Below are positions 24,001 through 34,943 of a DNA stretch of 64,000 bases, piece by piece; the stretch's first letter is position 1, and each line of letters starts with the position of its first letter. The position numbers and the translations under genes were made by a program. The stretch is from assembly GCA_017311185.1 (NCBI GenBank), contig JAESUZ010001069.1, positions 194,501-258,500 of the forward strand, read 5' to 3'. The stretch is from Proteles cristata cristata. Lineage: Eukaryota; Chordata; Mammalia; Carnivora; Hyaenidae. Under the pieces are notes generated by a model. The model was not told the DNA's origin. It did not search any database and saw only the letters and a program-made list of their open reading frames with translations.

Positions 24001-25018
24001 TCCTGTCACCTACTTAAGATTCTCTCATTCCCTGTTAACCGTGCAGAGTTCAAAAGCAAGACAAAGAAAACGGAATCACCACCCTATTACTGTGCCCTTT
24101 CCTGCCACTGCAAAGTCTATGTAAAAGCATACCCCTCTTCCCAGATTTACCTTCAGGCTCACCTGCAGGAGAAGAGGGGGAAGACAGAGCTGATCTTTCA
24201 GACCCACAAACAGCCAAGTTCAGTCACTCAACTCAGGGCACAAAATGAAGCCTTACAGGTACATTCAGCAAGGGTGTCTACCAACCACAGAATAGCAGGC
24301 ACAGCACAGGAAGTGACTCAGTTTTACTGAGGAACCTTTGCCCTGGGAGAGGCAAGAGAGGGAGGGAGCTGGAGGTAGGGATACACCTGCAACACCTACA
24401 GCAGACAGGGAGAAATCAAAATGATCTTTCACGAACAGGTCAGTAAAGTCCTGAGCTTTCTCTCCCTGCAATGACTCTTCTCAGACAAGATGACTGATTA
24501 CTGACATAAGAGGTATGCACGAGCTATTACGGTAAATACTGAAAGTGGAAAGATCTGGTTAAAACCTCACAGGAATACAAAAGGAGGGGAGACTGCACAG
24601 AAGCCTACTAATCTAGAGCTCGGCTTACATATATCCTCCCTGCTTGTCCATCCTTCAGCCTATATGTATAAAACAAATGTGTTATCGATGTGTGGTTCCA
24701 ACTCACTCACTTCTCTCTCCCTAGTACCACCTCTGCTTCTTACAGGGAACCTCACCTGACTTACACAACAATGTGGGCCTCAGTCATGGTGACTCTCCTT
24801 TACAACAGTGAATGCCTGTGTCACACATGGTGCTTTCTCTCTCCACCCCTCTTAGATGATGATGACAAAGAAGATGTCAAAAAGAAGAGAGACTGAACTA
24901 GATCCTAAAGAATAAAGGAAGTTCACTGGGCAGAAAAGAAAGTGTTCCTACTTAGGGAAAAAGCTATTACAAAGATCTCAAGCCTCAAAAAAGTAACATG
25001 TTAAGGAACTATGAACAA

Positions 25019-25058
25019 TTTATTCAAGCTAGAACACATTTATTCAAGCTAGAACACA
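25019..25058 (+). repeat. Exact 20-bp tandem duplication
   Basis: The unit tttattcaagctagaacaca occurs twice head to tail with no mismatch. Confidence 0.9.
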
Positions 25059-26629
25059 AAGAAGGGAATGGCAGGAGATGAGACTGGAGAGGTGATCTGA
25101 GGCCAAATGATGCCATATTAAGCAATTTGGATGTTGTCCGACAGAACACAAAGAGCCAAAAGTTTTTAAGTGAGGAGCTCCATGATTACATTTGTATTTT
25201 TAGAAAGATCATTCTAGGGACAGACTAGAAAAGAGCAAAACTGAAGGCAGAAGACTGTTGGGGGTTGGGAGTGGAGGCGGAATCCAGACCAGAGATGAGG
25301 AGGAAGTAAACTGAAGCTTTAACAGTGAAGATGTAGCCACAGAGATGAAGAAGAGATAATTTAAAGGGAAACCTTAAAATTTTAGTGACTGACTAAATCA
25401 GGCCATCAAGGAGCAGAAAGAATGAAGATGACACTTTAGTCCTTGCCTGGACTGAGATACAGTATATGGTACAAGAGCATGCTCTCAGAGCAAAGACAGT
25501 GAGTTCTGTTCTAGACATGTTAATTTATGACCCTGTGGAGATATACAGTAGATCTCTGAATATATATGATTGGACACAGGGAGAGATTGAGACTAAAGAA
25601 GTAACCGCTCCATCATGATATACTTCTGTATTTCACACTCTTTCTCCAAACTGAAATTGTCTTTTCACATACCTATCTCTCTCAACCTGACTTAGAATTC
25701 CATAATATCACAGAGGACCATGTCTTCTCTATCTTGTTATCTCATATAATGGGAGTGTCACAAGGACTACATACTGAAAAAGAATTTGCTAAACAAATAA
25801 ATGAATATATGAATGAATGAATTTGTTCTCCCAGTACTTAGTAGAGTGCCTGGTAAATAGCAGATGTGGAATAAATGATTACATACAGCACTCCAAACAT
25901 GTGTCTAACTAGGTATCAGCACCCTCACTTATGTTACATCTTCTCAGACTTATAACCGGTATGTCTAAGTCAAAATCCACTGAACTTACTACACTACTAT
26001 TTCAACAGAGTTCAGCACAGCTTACCAAATTCAGTACTTTCTCTGGAACACCCAAGAATTTGTATAGTCCCCAAGAACCTTCTGATGACATGACTTTCCT
26101 GTTACTATCACAATGTGAACCAAGTACTATGTATACCTGTTCCCATGTCATTGCCAAATTACGAAACAGAAGCCCCACCTCTCTGTCACCCTCAAAGTAT
26201 CTTTAATCTCTTTTGGAACCACATTAATTACAAATGATAAAAAACACTTTTTGCCAGTATAATGCCCTCATGTCATCACAACCTTCCCCATACTTAACGT
26301 GCCTTTTAGGCCACATCACCTTCACTCTGTTACAAAACTTCTTTCCCTAAGTCACTCTCAGGAGACCAAATTTTGGGTTCAGCCTTGCCACTTTATGCTA
26401 TGTGCCCTCTGGTTTACCAATATGATTCCTCATTTATAACAGAATTCCTGCCCTTGCCTACTTCACAAAGTATGTAAACCCAGTGAAATGTGAAATTAAA
26501 TGAATGCTGTTCAAATGTCAGAAGTTATACAGAATTACTGTATAAACACATGCCCCCCAACATAATACAATAGCCACACCATCATCACTCTAAATTTCTG
26601 GATTTCAGGAACCAATACAAATAATTTCT

Positions 26630-26714
26630 TTTTTTTTTTTTTTTTTAAACCTCCATTTGCTCTTTATCTCACTCAGAATAAAAACCAAAGTACACATACT
26701 GGCAGATCTCAAGC
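26630..26714 (-). mobile_element. Tiny retroposed fragment with poly-A and target-site duplication
   Basis: A poly-T block (poly-A on the minus strand) plus about 65 bp of sequence are flanked by perfect copies of ccaatacaaataatttct (26612-26629 and 26715-26732). Confidence 0.7.
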
Positions 26715-27306
26715 CCAATACAAATAATTTCTAAAAAATTTTACAAAGAGGGTTGTTAGTTTTTATTTTGGCAAATAAGACCATTTCTTTAAAACCCACC
26801 ATCAACCATCACCATTATTTCATCAGTCAGAAAACATTTTCACTAAATGAAGAGAATAAACCCAGAATAAACTTATGTTTATGAAAACTCATGTTTCATA
26901 TGTTATCTTTCTCTCCTTCTACCTTGGATGGATGAACACTTTATCATGGACTAGCACTGTCCTTGGCCCAGAGGTTAGCAATCACTGCTATAAACTCTGT
27001 TATGATACATATAGGTTCTACAGCGTTCTGCCCTTCAGAGTAGGTGGTCAAGAGAGAAGCAATGAAAACATACCATGTCAGAACAGTTAATTCTGAGGCT
27101 GAGACTATGGAACAGAATGGCAACTTGGACTTGGGTTGCCCTTCATTCTCAAGAGAATTGTCTGGACAGGAATGGCCTAAATCTCCCTGAGGCTGGGAAG
27201 GTATCTGGGCTCTGTGGCCAACTGTGACTAGAGAGGAATATGTAGTGGTAGGAAAGCAAACTATCCATTAAACCAGTGCCAACTCAGTTTTCCAGGACTT
27301 TTCATG

Positions 27307-27465
27307 TTTATTTATTTTGGGAGAGAGAGAGATAGAGAATCTCAAGCAGGCTCTGCACTGTTAGCACAGAGCCTGACACGGGGCTCAAGCTCATAAACCA
27401 TGAGACACGTGACCTGAGCCGAAATCAAGAGTTGGGCACTTAACCAACTAAACCACTCAGGCGCA
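27307..27465 (-). mobile_element. Felid tRNA-Lys SINE, aged
   Basis: Reverse orientation: starts gtttatttattttgggagag and ends aaaccactcaggcgc. It has lost part of the CT-rich body. Confidence 0.85.
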
Positions 27466-28868
27466 GCTAGAACTTTTAAAATGTTCATGTACATGTGGTT
27501 GGCATGGAAAAAGGGACCCACAAGGTACTACTAAAATGAACCCAAAAATGTGTCATGGATGGAAGAATGAGTTGCCAAGGGATAGGAGAAACTTCTGAGT
27601 GTAGTAAAAATGTTCTGTATCTTGAAAGTGGTGATGGTTTCACAGATGTAAACATATGGTAAAACCCATGTACATTTTAAACATGAGCAATTTACTGTAT
27701 AACAATTTACCTCAATAAAGTAGGGTGGTTTTTTTTTTAAACTTAACTGTAAGAAAGTGAGGTAGAGCAAAGCCATTCTGTTTTGAGAACCTAAACATAG
27801 TGTTGTATGTAACAAACTATGTGACTTTAATGAAAGTAGAATCAGCAACTCAAAGTGGTTAGTCCAATTTAGATGACAATGGTCAGAGTGCAGCTAAGCA
27901 TAGGTGAGAAGCAGCAGTGGAATAAGACTGCCCAGAAGCAGGTGGAGAAGAAACAAACATGGGCAGTCATTGCCAAAAAACCTCCATGAGAGGGACCATC
28001 TCCAAGTTTGAAGTTTCAAAGAGGAACTTGAGAAACCGGCAGTTTCAGTGATTACTCTGGTTGAAACTAAAGCTCAAAAATGATTTTCCTTATCCTACTT
28101 ATTACTGCCCATGATGCCTTCATTTTTCTGTCCCCAGAAGGCACACTTCCACCCAGGCTGTCCTACTCGGTCTGAAACTACTGCTCTCACTGGGCAGGAC
28201 AGTCCATCGAAGTAGGACTGACTTACCTCACCCTTATCCAAGCCTCACAATCCTCATTCCTTGCCCCCATCCCCTACCCTCAACTCCCTCACCCATTGCC
28301 CACCAGCCCGCATGCTCCTGCCTTTGCCCTTTACTCTCCCTCCCCGCACAGGCCCTACCCTCTCACTCTGGTCCCGGTGTTGCCCTCACCCCTGCCCACA
28401 GGTGCCTCAGCCCCTCAGTAAACCATGTTCACAAGTCCCTTTCCCTTGGTCCCCTGAAAAGCATCCCCAGCCCCTCTTACAACCCAGCTCCTCACTTGCC
28501 CGCTCACCCTCAGGCTCTTACCCTGCTCCTCTACTTAAGACACTCACACCCGGCCCCTCAACACATGCCAGCCCCTCACCCAGTGCCCTCACAACCAGTA
28601 GAGTCACCAAAACCGGTGCCGTCATTCCACAATCCCTCAGCCTCTCATGCGAATCTCCGAACCCTGCGGCCCACACTTGCTGTTCACTCACAGAACCCCG
28701 ACCCTGACCAGGCCCGATCGCCGCAGCCGTGCTAGGTGAGTTCAGGCCGCCGCCATCGCTCCTCAGGCGCACCAGCCGCGCCCCGCCCCGCGCCACACGC
28801 AACCCGCGCCCCCGCGCACCACACGTAGCCGCCCAGCGACGCACCGCTGGGCAGTGGCGTGCCACTTC

Positions 28869-28873
28869 ATTGG
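28869..28873 (-). promoter_or_regulatory. Inverted CCAAT box
   Basis: ATTGG on the plus strand reads CCAAT on the gene strand, with the flank cattggctgg typical of NF-Y sites. It lies about 34 bp from the X-box, an arrangement seen in many RFX/NF-Y promoters. Confidence 0.45.
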
Positions 28874-28906
28874 CTGGACCAGACCAGAGCTGGAGCGTCG
28901 AGGCTT

Positions 28907-28919
28907 GTTGCCTGGCAAC
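28907..28919. promoter_or_regulatory. RFX X-box palindrome
   Basis: GTTGCC-T-GGCAAC is a perfect inverted repeat with a one-base spacer, matching the RFX-family consensus half sites (GTTRCC / GGYAAC). It sits inside the CpG island. Confidence 0.6.
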
Positions 28920-29369
28920 GGCCGAGAGCAGGGGCGGGGTCGCCGACGGCGTTGCGAACGAGGAGTACCGCCTCTTCTCCGGGTCCCGCCCCTTGCGCTG
29001 TAAACCCCGCCCCTCTGAAGGACTCCAGCGTGTCATAGGGGAAGACTCCTGGGGAGGCGGAGTCCACAGGGTGGGGGGCGGAGCCTAAGGAGGAAAGGTC
29101 GAACCAGAAGGGCAGAAGGCGGGACCTATGGAGGGACGCGACTTTAAGAGACAGAAAAAGGCCAGGGGCAGGGCTTGGGAGAGAGCCGCGGCTGAGGGAC
29201 TAACGTGAAGGAGCGGGGCCAATGGTCCAGGACAATGCTTAGGATGATAGAGTGGGCTGGAGTGGGCGGGGCTAGCATGAAGGAGTAGGTCTGAGGGGAG
29301 GGGTCAGCAAGTGGGCAGGGCCTGTGGAAAAGCTGAGCCCGAGAGAGGGCTGACTGCAGTAAGACTATT

Positions 29370-29564
29370 AAAGTTTATTTATTTATTTTGAAAGGAAGAC
29401 AAAGCGTGAGAGAGAGGGGCAGAGAAAGAGAGAGAGAGAATTCCAAGCAGGTCCTGCGCTATCAGCGCAAAGCCCAAGACAGGGCTTCATTTCACCAATC
29501 CTGAGATCATGACCTGAGCGGAAATCCAGAGCAGCGCTTAACCGACTGAGCCACCCAGGCACCC
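29370..29564 (-). mobile_element. Felid tRNA-Lys SINE
   Basis: Reverse orientation, agtttatttatttattttga ... gactgagccacccaggcac. Confidence 0.85.
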
Positions 29565-30109
29565 AGGGCCTACTTCATTTTTGCCCCATCTGCACAGATT
29601 GCTTGGACGACAGTACCGGCCAGTGACCGCCCCTCCCTAGCTTCCGAACACCTGCTGCCCCGTGATCCCTTGGATACTGTCTTGTTCCTTGTTCAAGGAA
29701 CACGAAATAAGCACCTCCATGCCAGGCAGGATTCCAGATCAATTAGAATCCATGTCTGCCCTGGAAGACCTCAGCCCTTTAGCCAGATAATTGCAATGTA
29801 TTGTAATAATTGCCATCAAGGAGCAGTACTTAACATGATTTTATGTATAGAGGATAAAGGGAAAGAAGGATGAAGGGGCTGAGGGGAGCCTTTGAGGAGT
29901 AAATGACATCTTCGCAGAGAAACGAACAAGAGTATGATAAACTAAGACAGAGAAAGGAAAGCTTCAGATCAGGGCTGTGGCTTACTTCAAAGTACCGCAC
30001 CAATGTTAATTCCCCGGTTATATAAGATGATAACGGTAGCATGGGTGAAGAGTTTAGGGGGACTTTTCTTTACCTTTTTTACAACTTTCTGTAAGCCTGA
30101 AATTAGTTT

Positions 30110-30326
30110 ATGGGACGCCCGGGTGGTGTAGTTGGTTAAGCGTCCGACTTTCGCTCGGGTCATGATCTCGCGGTTCGTGGGTTCAAGCCCCGCGTCGGGC
30201 TCTGTGCTGACTGCCAGCTCAGAGCCTGGAGCCTGTTTCAGTCTGTGACTCCCTCTCTCTCTGACCCTGCCCTGCTCACGCTGTCTCTCTCTCTCTCCTA
30301 GAAATAAATAAAACATTAAAAAAAAA
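30110..30326 (+). mobile_element. Young felid tRNA-Lys SINE with 17-bp target-site duplication
   Basis: CpGs are largely intact (ctcgcggttcgtgggttcaa, ccccgcgtcgggctc). Perfect flanking copies of aagcctgaaattagttt lie at 30093-30109 and 30327-30343. It carries the diagnostic gctgactgccagctc and cctgtttcagtctgtgactc changes. Confidence 0.92.
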
Positions 30327-30924
30327 AAGCCTGAAATTAGTTTTAAAAATATTTAAAAAGGAAAAGAAATGGCAGTTTCAGCCCATATCAATGCAAGGAA
30401 GAATAAACAATATATGGGGAGGTTCTCTGTGAACTACAATCAGTACAGCGTGTCTGGAGGCTAGGGAACATGTCTAGGCAGAGGAAACACTGCAAGATGA
30501 AGTTGAAGACACGGATAGATGTCAGATATTTGAGGCCATGTTAAGGAGTTTATATTTTATTGAATAATAGAGAACTATTAAAAATTCTATACATTGTCAA
30601 ATTGATAAGGATCAAACTGAAGTAGTAAGTTACAGAGAAATAAACATGTGGACTTTAGAAGGTAGGGCACGAGGGCTTGGTGACTGGATAAATATGAAAG
30701 GAAAATGGAATAAAAACTGATGCTTAGTTTATATAAGTTCTTTCACAGGCAAAACTCAACTATCGTATTAGAAGTCAGGATAGTGATTACCCCTGGAAAA
30801 GCAATGACTGGAAGGGAGCAGAGGGGGGTTCTTGTAGTGCTAGTTAGATGGGTGTGTTCACTTTGTGAAATTCATCAAGCTGTAGACTTAGGAAATGTGC
30901 ATGATTTTATATATATATTTGTTC

Positions 30925-31390
30925 TGGTTGCTATGCTATGTAACAAACTTAGTAGTATAAAACAACAACTATTTTATTATGTTCACAGATTCTGGGAATT
31001 CAACCAAGACACAGCAAGAATGGTGTATCTTTCTTCAGTGATGCCTGGAGCCTCATACAGGACACTTGAATGCCTGGTGGGTAGAATCATCTAAGGCTTC
31101 TTCACTCATATGTCTAATGCCTGGGCTAGGACAACTCAAAGGCTGAGCTCAGCTGTGACTGTCAAACACAGTCTAGAGATATGACCATTCCTTATGGGAC
31201 TGGGCTTCTCACAATGTGGTAGCCAGCTTCCAAGAAGGAATATTCTGACAGGAGGCTTCCACATAAGGAGCATTCCCGACAGAATTAAGAGAAGGAAACT
31301 ATATGACCCTTTATGATCCAGCCTCCGAAGTCACACATCATTCCTGTTATATTCTATTGGTTGACAGTCACAAGGTAAGAATGTCAAAGA
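30925..31390 (+). mobile_element. Old mammalian interspersed repeat, family not assigned
   Basis: It starts ttctggttgctatgctatgt and then aacaaacttagtagtataaa, akin to the start of the element at 52117. It is heavily decayed. Confidence 0.4.
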
Positions 31391-31485
31391 ATTTGTGCCT
31401 GTTTTTTTTTAAAACTGCCACAATATCATATAATAATCAGAATGATAATAATAAAAATAAATACTGTTTTAAATGTTTGGGCTGA

Positions 31486-32174
31486 CCTCTGGAAAACAGT
31501 GTGGAGGTTCCTAAGGAAACTAACAATAGAACTCCCCTATGACCCAGCAATAGCACTGCTAGGAATTTACCCAAGGGATACAGAAATGTTGATGCATAGG
31601 AGCACATGTACCCCAATGTTCATAGCAGCACTCTCCACAATAGCTAAAACATGGAAAGAGCCTAAGTGTCCATCAACAGATGAATGGATCAAGAAGATGT
31701 GGTTTATCTATACCATGGAATACTACATGGCAATGAGAAACAATGAAATCTGGCCATGTGTAGCAACATGGATGGACCTTGAGGGTGTTATGCTGAGCGA
31801 AATAAGTCAGGCAGAGAAAGACAAATATCATATGTGTGCATGTATAGGAGGATTAGGAGGAACTTAACAGAGGACCAAGGGGGAGAAGAAGGGCAGAAAT
31901 GGTGGGGGAAAGGGGGAGAGGCAAACCATGAGAGACTCTTGAATGCTGACAAAAACTGAGGACTGGTGGATGTGGGGGGGAGGAGGGGTGGGCATGGAGG
32001 AGGGCACTTGTGGGGATGAGCACTGGGTGTTATGTGGAAACTAATTTGACAATAAACTATTTGTAAAAAATAAAAAAATTAAAAAATAAAAAATAAAAAA
32101 ATAAAAAAATAAAAAATAAAAAAAAAATAAAAATAAATAAAATATTTCAGATTAAAATAAATAAATAAATAAAT
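31486..32174 (+). mobile_element. 5'-truncated LINE-1, 3' end
   Basis: An open stretch of about 126 codons encodes the C-terminal end of L1 ORF2 ([16 protein letters not shown] ... MEYYMAMRNNEIW ... YHMCACIGGLGG), followed by the G-rich 3' region and a long A-rich tail. Flanking duplications aaatgtttgggctga are at 31471-31485 and 32175-32189. It is 5' truncated and lacks the ORF2 catalytic domains. Confidence 0.9.
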
Positions 32175-32178
32175 AAAT
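32098..32178. repeat. A-rich (AAATAAA)n tail tract of the L1
   Basis: Irregular taaaa and aaat units end in (AAAT)n next to the target-site copy. Confidence 0.85.
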
Positions 32179-32315
32179 GTTTGGGCTGAAAGACCAGAGA
32201 GAGTGATTATAAGAGAACAAACAGATGAAGGAAGATAATAAGCTCAGTTATAGACCCAATGGGCTAAAGGTGACTATGGGATATCCATGTGGAGACCTCC
32301 AGTGAACAGTTAGTA

Positions 32316-32353
<38 letters not shown>
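32316..32353. repeat. (TA)n microsatellite
   Basis: Uninterrupted TA run of about 38 bp. Confidence 0.95.
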
Positions 32354-32355
<2 letters not shown>

Positions 32356-32543
32356 GCAGCTCAGAGTTCCTGGCAGTCACTAAATGGGAAAGGAGATACT
32401 GTGGGTGACCAAGATTAGCCAGAGAGAACTGGGAGCACAGAAAGAGAGGAAGGTCTAGGTCAGAGTCCTAAAAAACACCAACATAGAAAAGATGGGCAGA
32501 TGAGCTTATGAAAAGACTCAGAAGAAATAAACAGAAAAGCAAG

Positions 32544-32770
32544 GGGGCACCTGGGTGGCTCAGTCATTTAAACATCCAATTTGGGGCTGAGGTCATGATC
32601 TCATGGTTTGTGGGTTCAAGCCCTGCATCAGACTCTGCACTGACAGCTTGGAGCCTGAAGCCTGATTCAGATTATATTTCTCCCTCTCTCTATGCCCCTC
32701 CTCCACTTGTTTCTCTCTCTCTCTCTCTCCATCTTTCTCTCAAAAATAAATAAATAAACATTTTAAAAAA
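32544..32770 (+). mobile_element. Felid tRNA-Lys SINE, aged
   Basis: ggggcacctgggtggctcag ... aaaaataaataaataaacat. Several CpGs are lost. Confidence 0.85.
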
Positions 32771-32805
32771 CCAAGAAAATGCCTTAAGATAAAACCTTAG
32801 AGTTA

Positions 32806-33594
32806 TAGCACTTTCAACAATAGTCAAATCATGGAAAGAGCCTAAATGTCTATCAACTGACGAATGGATCAAGAAGATGTGGTTTCTCATGCCAATCAGA
32901 GTTGCTAAAATGAACAAATCAGGAGACTATAGATGCTGGTGAGGATGTGGAGAAATGGGCATCCTCCTACGCTGTTGGTGGGAATGTAAACTGGTGCAGC
33001 CCCTCTGGAAAACAGTGTGGAGCTTCCTCAAAAAATTAACAATAGAACTCCCCTATGACCCAGCAATAGCACTGCTAGGAGTTTACCCAAGGGATACAGG
33101 AGTGCTGATGCATAGGGGCACATGTACCCTAATGTTCATAGCAGCACTCTCAACAATAACCAAACATGGAAAGAGCCTAACTGTCCATCAACTGACAAAT
33201 GGATCAAGAAGATGTGGTTTATCTATACGATGGAATACTACATGGCAATGAGAAAGAATGAATCTGGCCATTTGCAGCAACACGGATGGAACTCGAGGGG
33301 GTTATGCTGAGTGAAATAAGCCAGGCAGAGAAAGACAGATATCATATGTTTTCACTTATAAGTGGAACAGGAGAAACTCAGCAGTGGACCATGGGGGAGG
33401 AGAAGGGGAAAAAGTAGTTGGGGAGAGGGAGGGAGGCAAACCATGAGAGATTCTTGAATACTGAGAACAAACTGAGGGCTAATGGGAGTAGGGGAGAGGG
33501 GAAGGGGGTGATGGGCATGGAGGAGGGCACTTGTAGGGATGAGCACTGGGTGTTATATGGAAACCAACTTGACGATAAACTATGAAAAAAAAAA
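32806..33594 (+). mobile_element. 5'-truncated LINE-1 with rearranged 5' end
   Basis: The main block 32886-33594 is a continuous L1 3' end (gatgtggagaaatgggcatc, gtgggaatgtaaactggtgc, then [16 protein letters not shown] with frame breaks) ending in poly-A. The first 80 bp (32806-32885) are a same-strand copy of a more downstream part of L1, so element order is broken. The ORF2 remnant is frameshifted. Confidence 0.85.
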
Positions 33595-33639
33595 CCCTAA
33601 CTTTATTAAATGGCTGACAAAGCTCTCCCTTAGCTATTC

Positions 33640-34075
33640 TCTGTCCACCATTCAGCCTCCTCTTTCACCACTAGCCAGTCAGGTTCTCTACAAAAACCAA
33701 CTGATGTCCCAGGTTCTCAACAGAATGGAGGTCCCCCAGTCATCCATGCTTTTTAAAGTCTCTGTGCCTTTGCCCACTCTGCACTTTGCCTCTAGTGCTG
33801 TTCACTCTTCACTTTAGCCCTAAGTCCTATTCATCCTACAGAACCCAGGCTCAGTTAGGACTCTTCTTACAGTGTAATAGCTATCTGTATATCCACCTAA
33901 TAGAGTAGCCATCAAGCTGATATGTAATTGCCTATCTACCCGAATATTTCCCTTACCAAACTCTGAAAATCTGGAGGTCAGAGAGAGTGTTTCATTCATC
34001 TTACCTCCCCAATATTGAGCATGATATTGGCCCGGCACATAGCAAGTACTTTGATTATGACTTGTGGACTGAGAT
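33640..34075 (+). mobile_element. L2 LINE remnant
   Basis: It has the L2 3' end pattern, including tcatcttacctccccaatat and ggcccggcacatagcaagta. Confidence 0.55.
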
Positions 34076-34881
34076 GACAGAAGTGAAAGGGACATCAAAT
34101 TGAGAGAGAATTTTTAGAATTTTTGTTCATTTTGGTATAGAAGAGATTTAAGCATGTTCATAGAAGAGGAAAATTGAAGGAGGTGGAGGATATAGAAAAC
34201 ACATGGAATAGCTGATGGAATCAGGTACTAGAGATAAGAGGAAAGGAATGGGGGCAAAACCCCACAGGATGCCCCCCCCCATCACACTCATCCAGTAGAA
34301 AATGAGGTAAAGTGGGTGTGGATGTAGATAAGGCTGCAGATAATGAAAACAGAGCTCATATTTGATGTAGCAAGCATTTTTTGTCCCTGGAGACTAGTTC
34401 AGCACCTGACACAAATGAGCCATCAGTAACTAGTTGTTAAATGAATAAATAATGAGGCCCAAGCAGGGAACTTGCACAAGGTAAAACAGAATGACTGAGC
34501 ATAAACTGGTACCCGAGTCTCCTGTCTTAGAGTACCCCTAAGCAGTTCAGTTTGCTGAGAGGGGAGAAACAAGGCCCAGCCTTACCTCTGATGTATGCAC
34601 CCCCACCTTCTCCAGGGACCTCATTAGAGATGTTTAGTTGGGCAGGTGTAAGCCCTGGGAGACAGGGAGGGGTGATGGAGCCACACTGCCTCCACCCCTT
34701 CAGTAGTGGCTGGCCCTGGATGTGTTGCTAAGAGCTTCAGAAGCCAAAGGCAGAGGAGTCACAGTGGAGATCAAGGGCAGTCTCTTCCAGGCGGGCAGGC
34801 AGGCACTAGCCCCTACCTCCTAAAGCTGCCCACAGGCAGAGGCCCTGGATATCTCACATCCAGGCAACAGATCACAGAAGC

Positions 34882-34943
34882 ATGAACCAGGACAGCAAAG
34901 TGAAGACGACAGAGTCCAGCCTCCCTGCCCCATCCAAGGCCAG
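34882..34943 (+). CDS. CNGA4: CNGA4 coding exon 1
   Basis: ATG at 34882 ([13 protein letters not shown]..). The donor is gccag|gtgaga, which splits an Arg codon. Confidence 0.9.

Larger units (their letters stand above)
18671..28691. other. FHIP1B first intron (5' untranslated), about 10 kb
   Basis: The whole stretch appears intronic. It holds an L2 (about 18840-19610), an old carnivore SINE with a GGAA expansion, felid-type SINEs at 20813 and 27307, MIR remnants (about 21545-21735 minus, 23270-23530 plus), decayed minus-strand L2 (about 21040-22200 and 25070-25600), and a small retrocopy at 26630-26714. No coding exon is recognised. Confidence 0.55.
28690..29110 (-). promoter_or_regulatory. 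FHIP1B: CpG-island promoter and probable non-coding first exon of FHIP1B
   Basis: This is a sharp rise in GC and CpG against the AT-rich surroundings, with several GC boxes on both strands (gggcggggtc near 28931, cccgcccc near 28984, ccccgcccc near 29006). It has an inverted CCAAT box and an RFX X-box. A strong minus-strand donor, ttct|gtgagt with the exon edge at 28692, could end the first untranslated exon. The transcription start cannot be read from sequence. Assignment to FHIP1B follows from orientation and from the lack of any other minus-strand gene start. Confidence 0.65.
29111..34881. other. Intergenic region between FHIP1B promoter and CNGA4
   Basis: The two genes point away from each other here. 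It holds SINEs (29370, 30110, 32544), an old interspersed repeat near 30925-31390, L1 copies at 31486-32174 and 32806-33594, a (TA)n run and a plus-strand L2 remnant (about 33640-34075). No gene is recognised. Confidence 0.6.

Noticed and set aside
30110..30190. tRNA-like A and B boxes as a functional tRNA gene
   Set aside because: They belong to felid tRNA-Lys SINEs with a CT-rich body, A-rich tail and target-site duplications. No complete tRNA fold follows.
31442..31867. 141-codon open frame as a host gene
   Set aside because: It is the C-terminal end of L1 ORF2 in a truncated element.
34652..34661. gccctgggag as an EBF site
   Set aside because: Half-site spacing is one base short of the EBF pattern.
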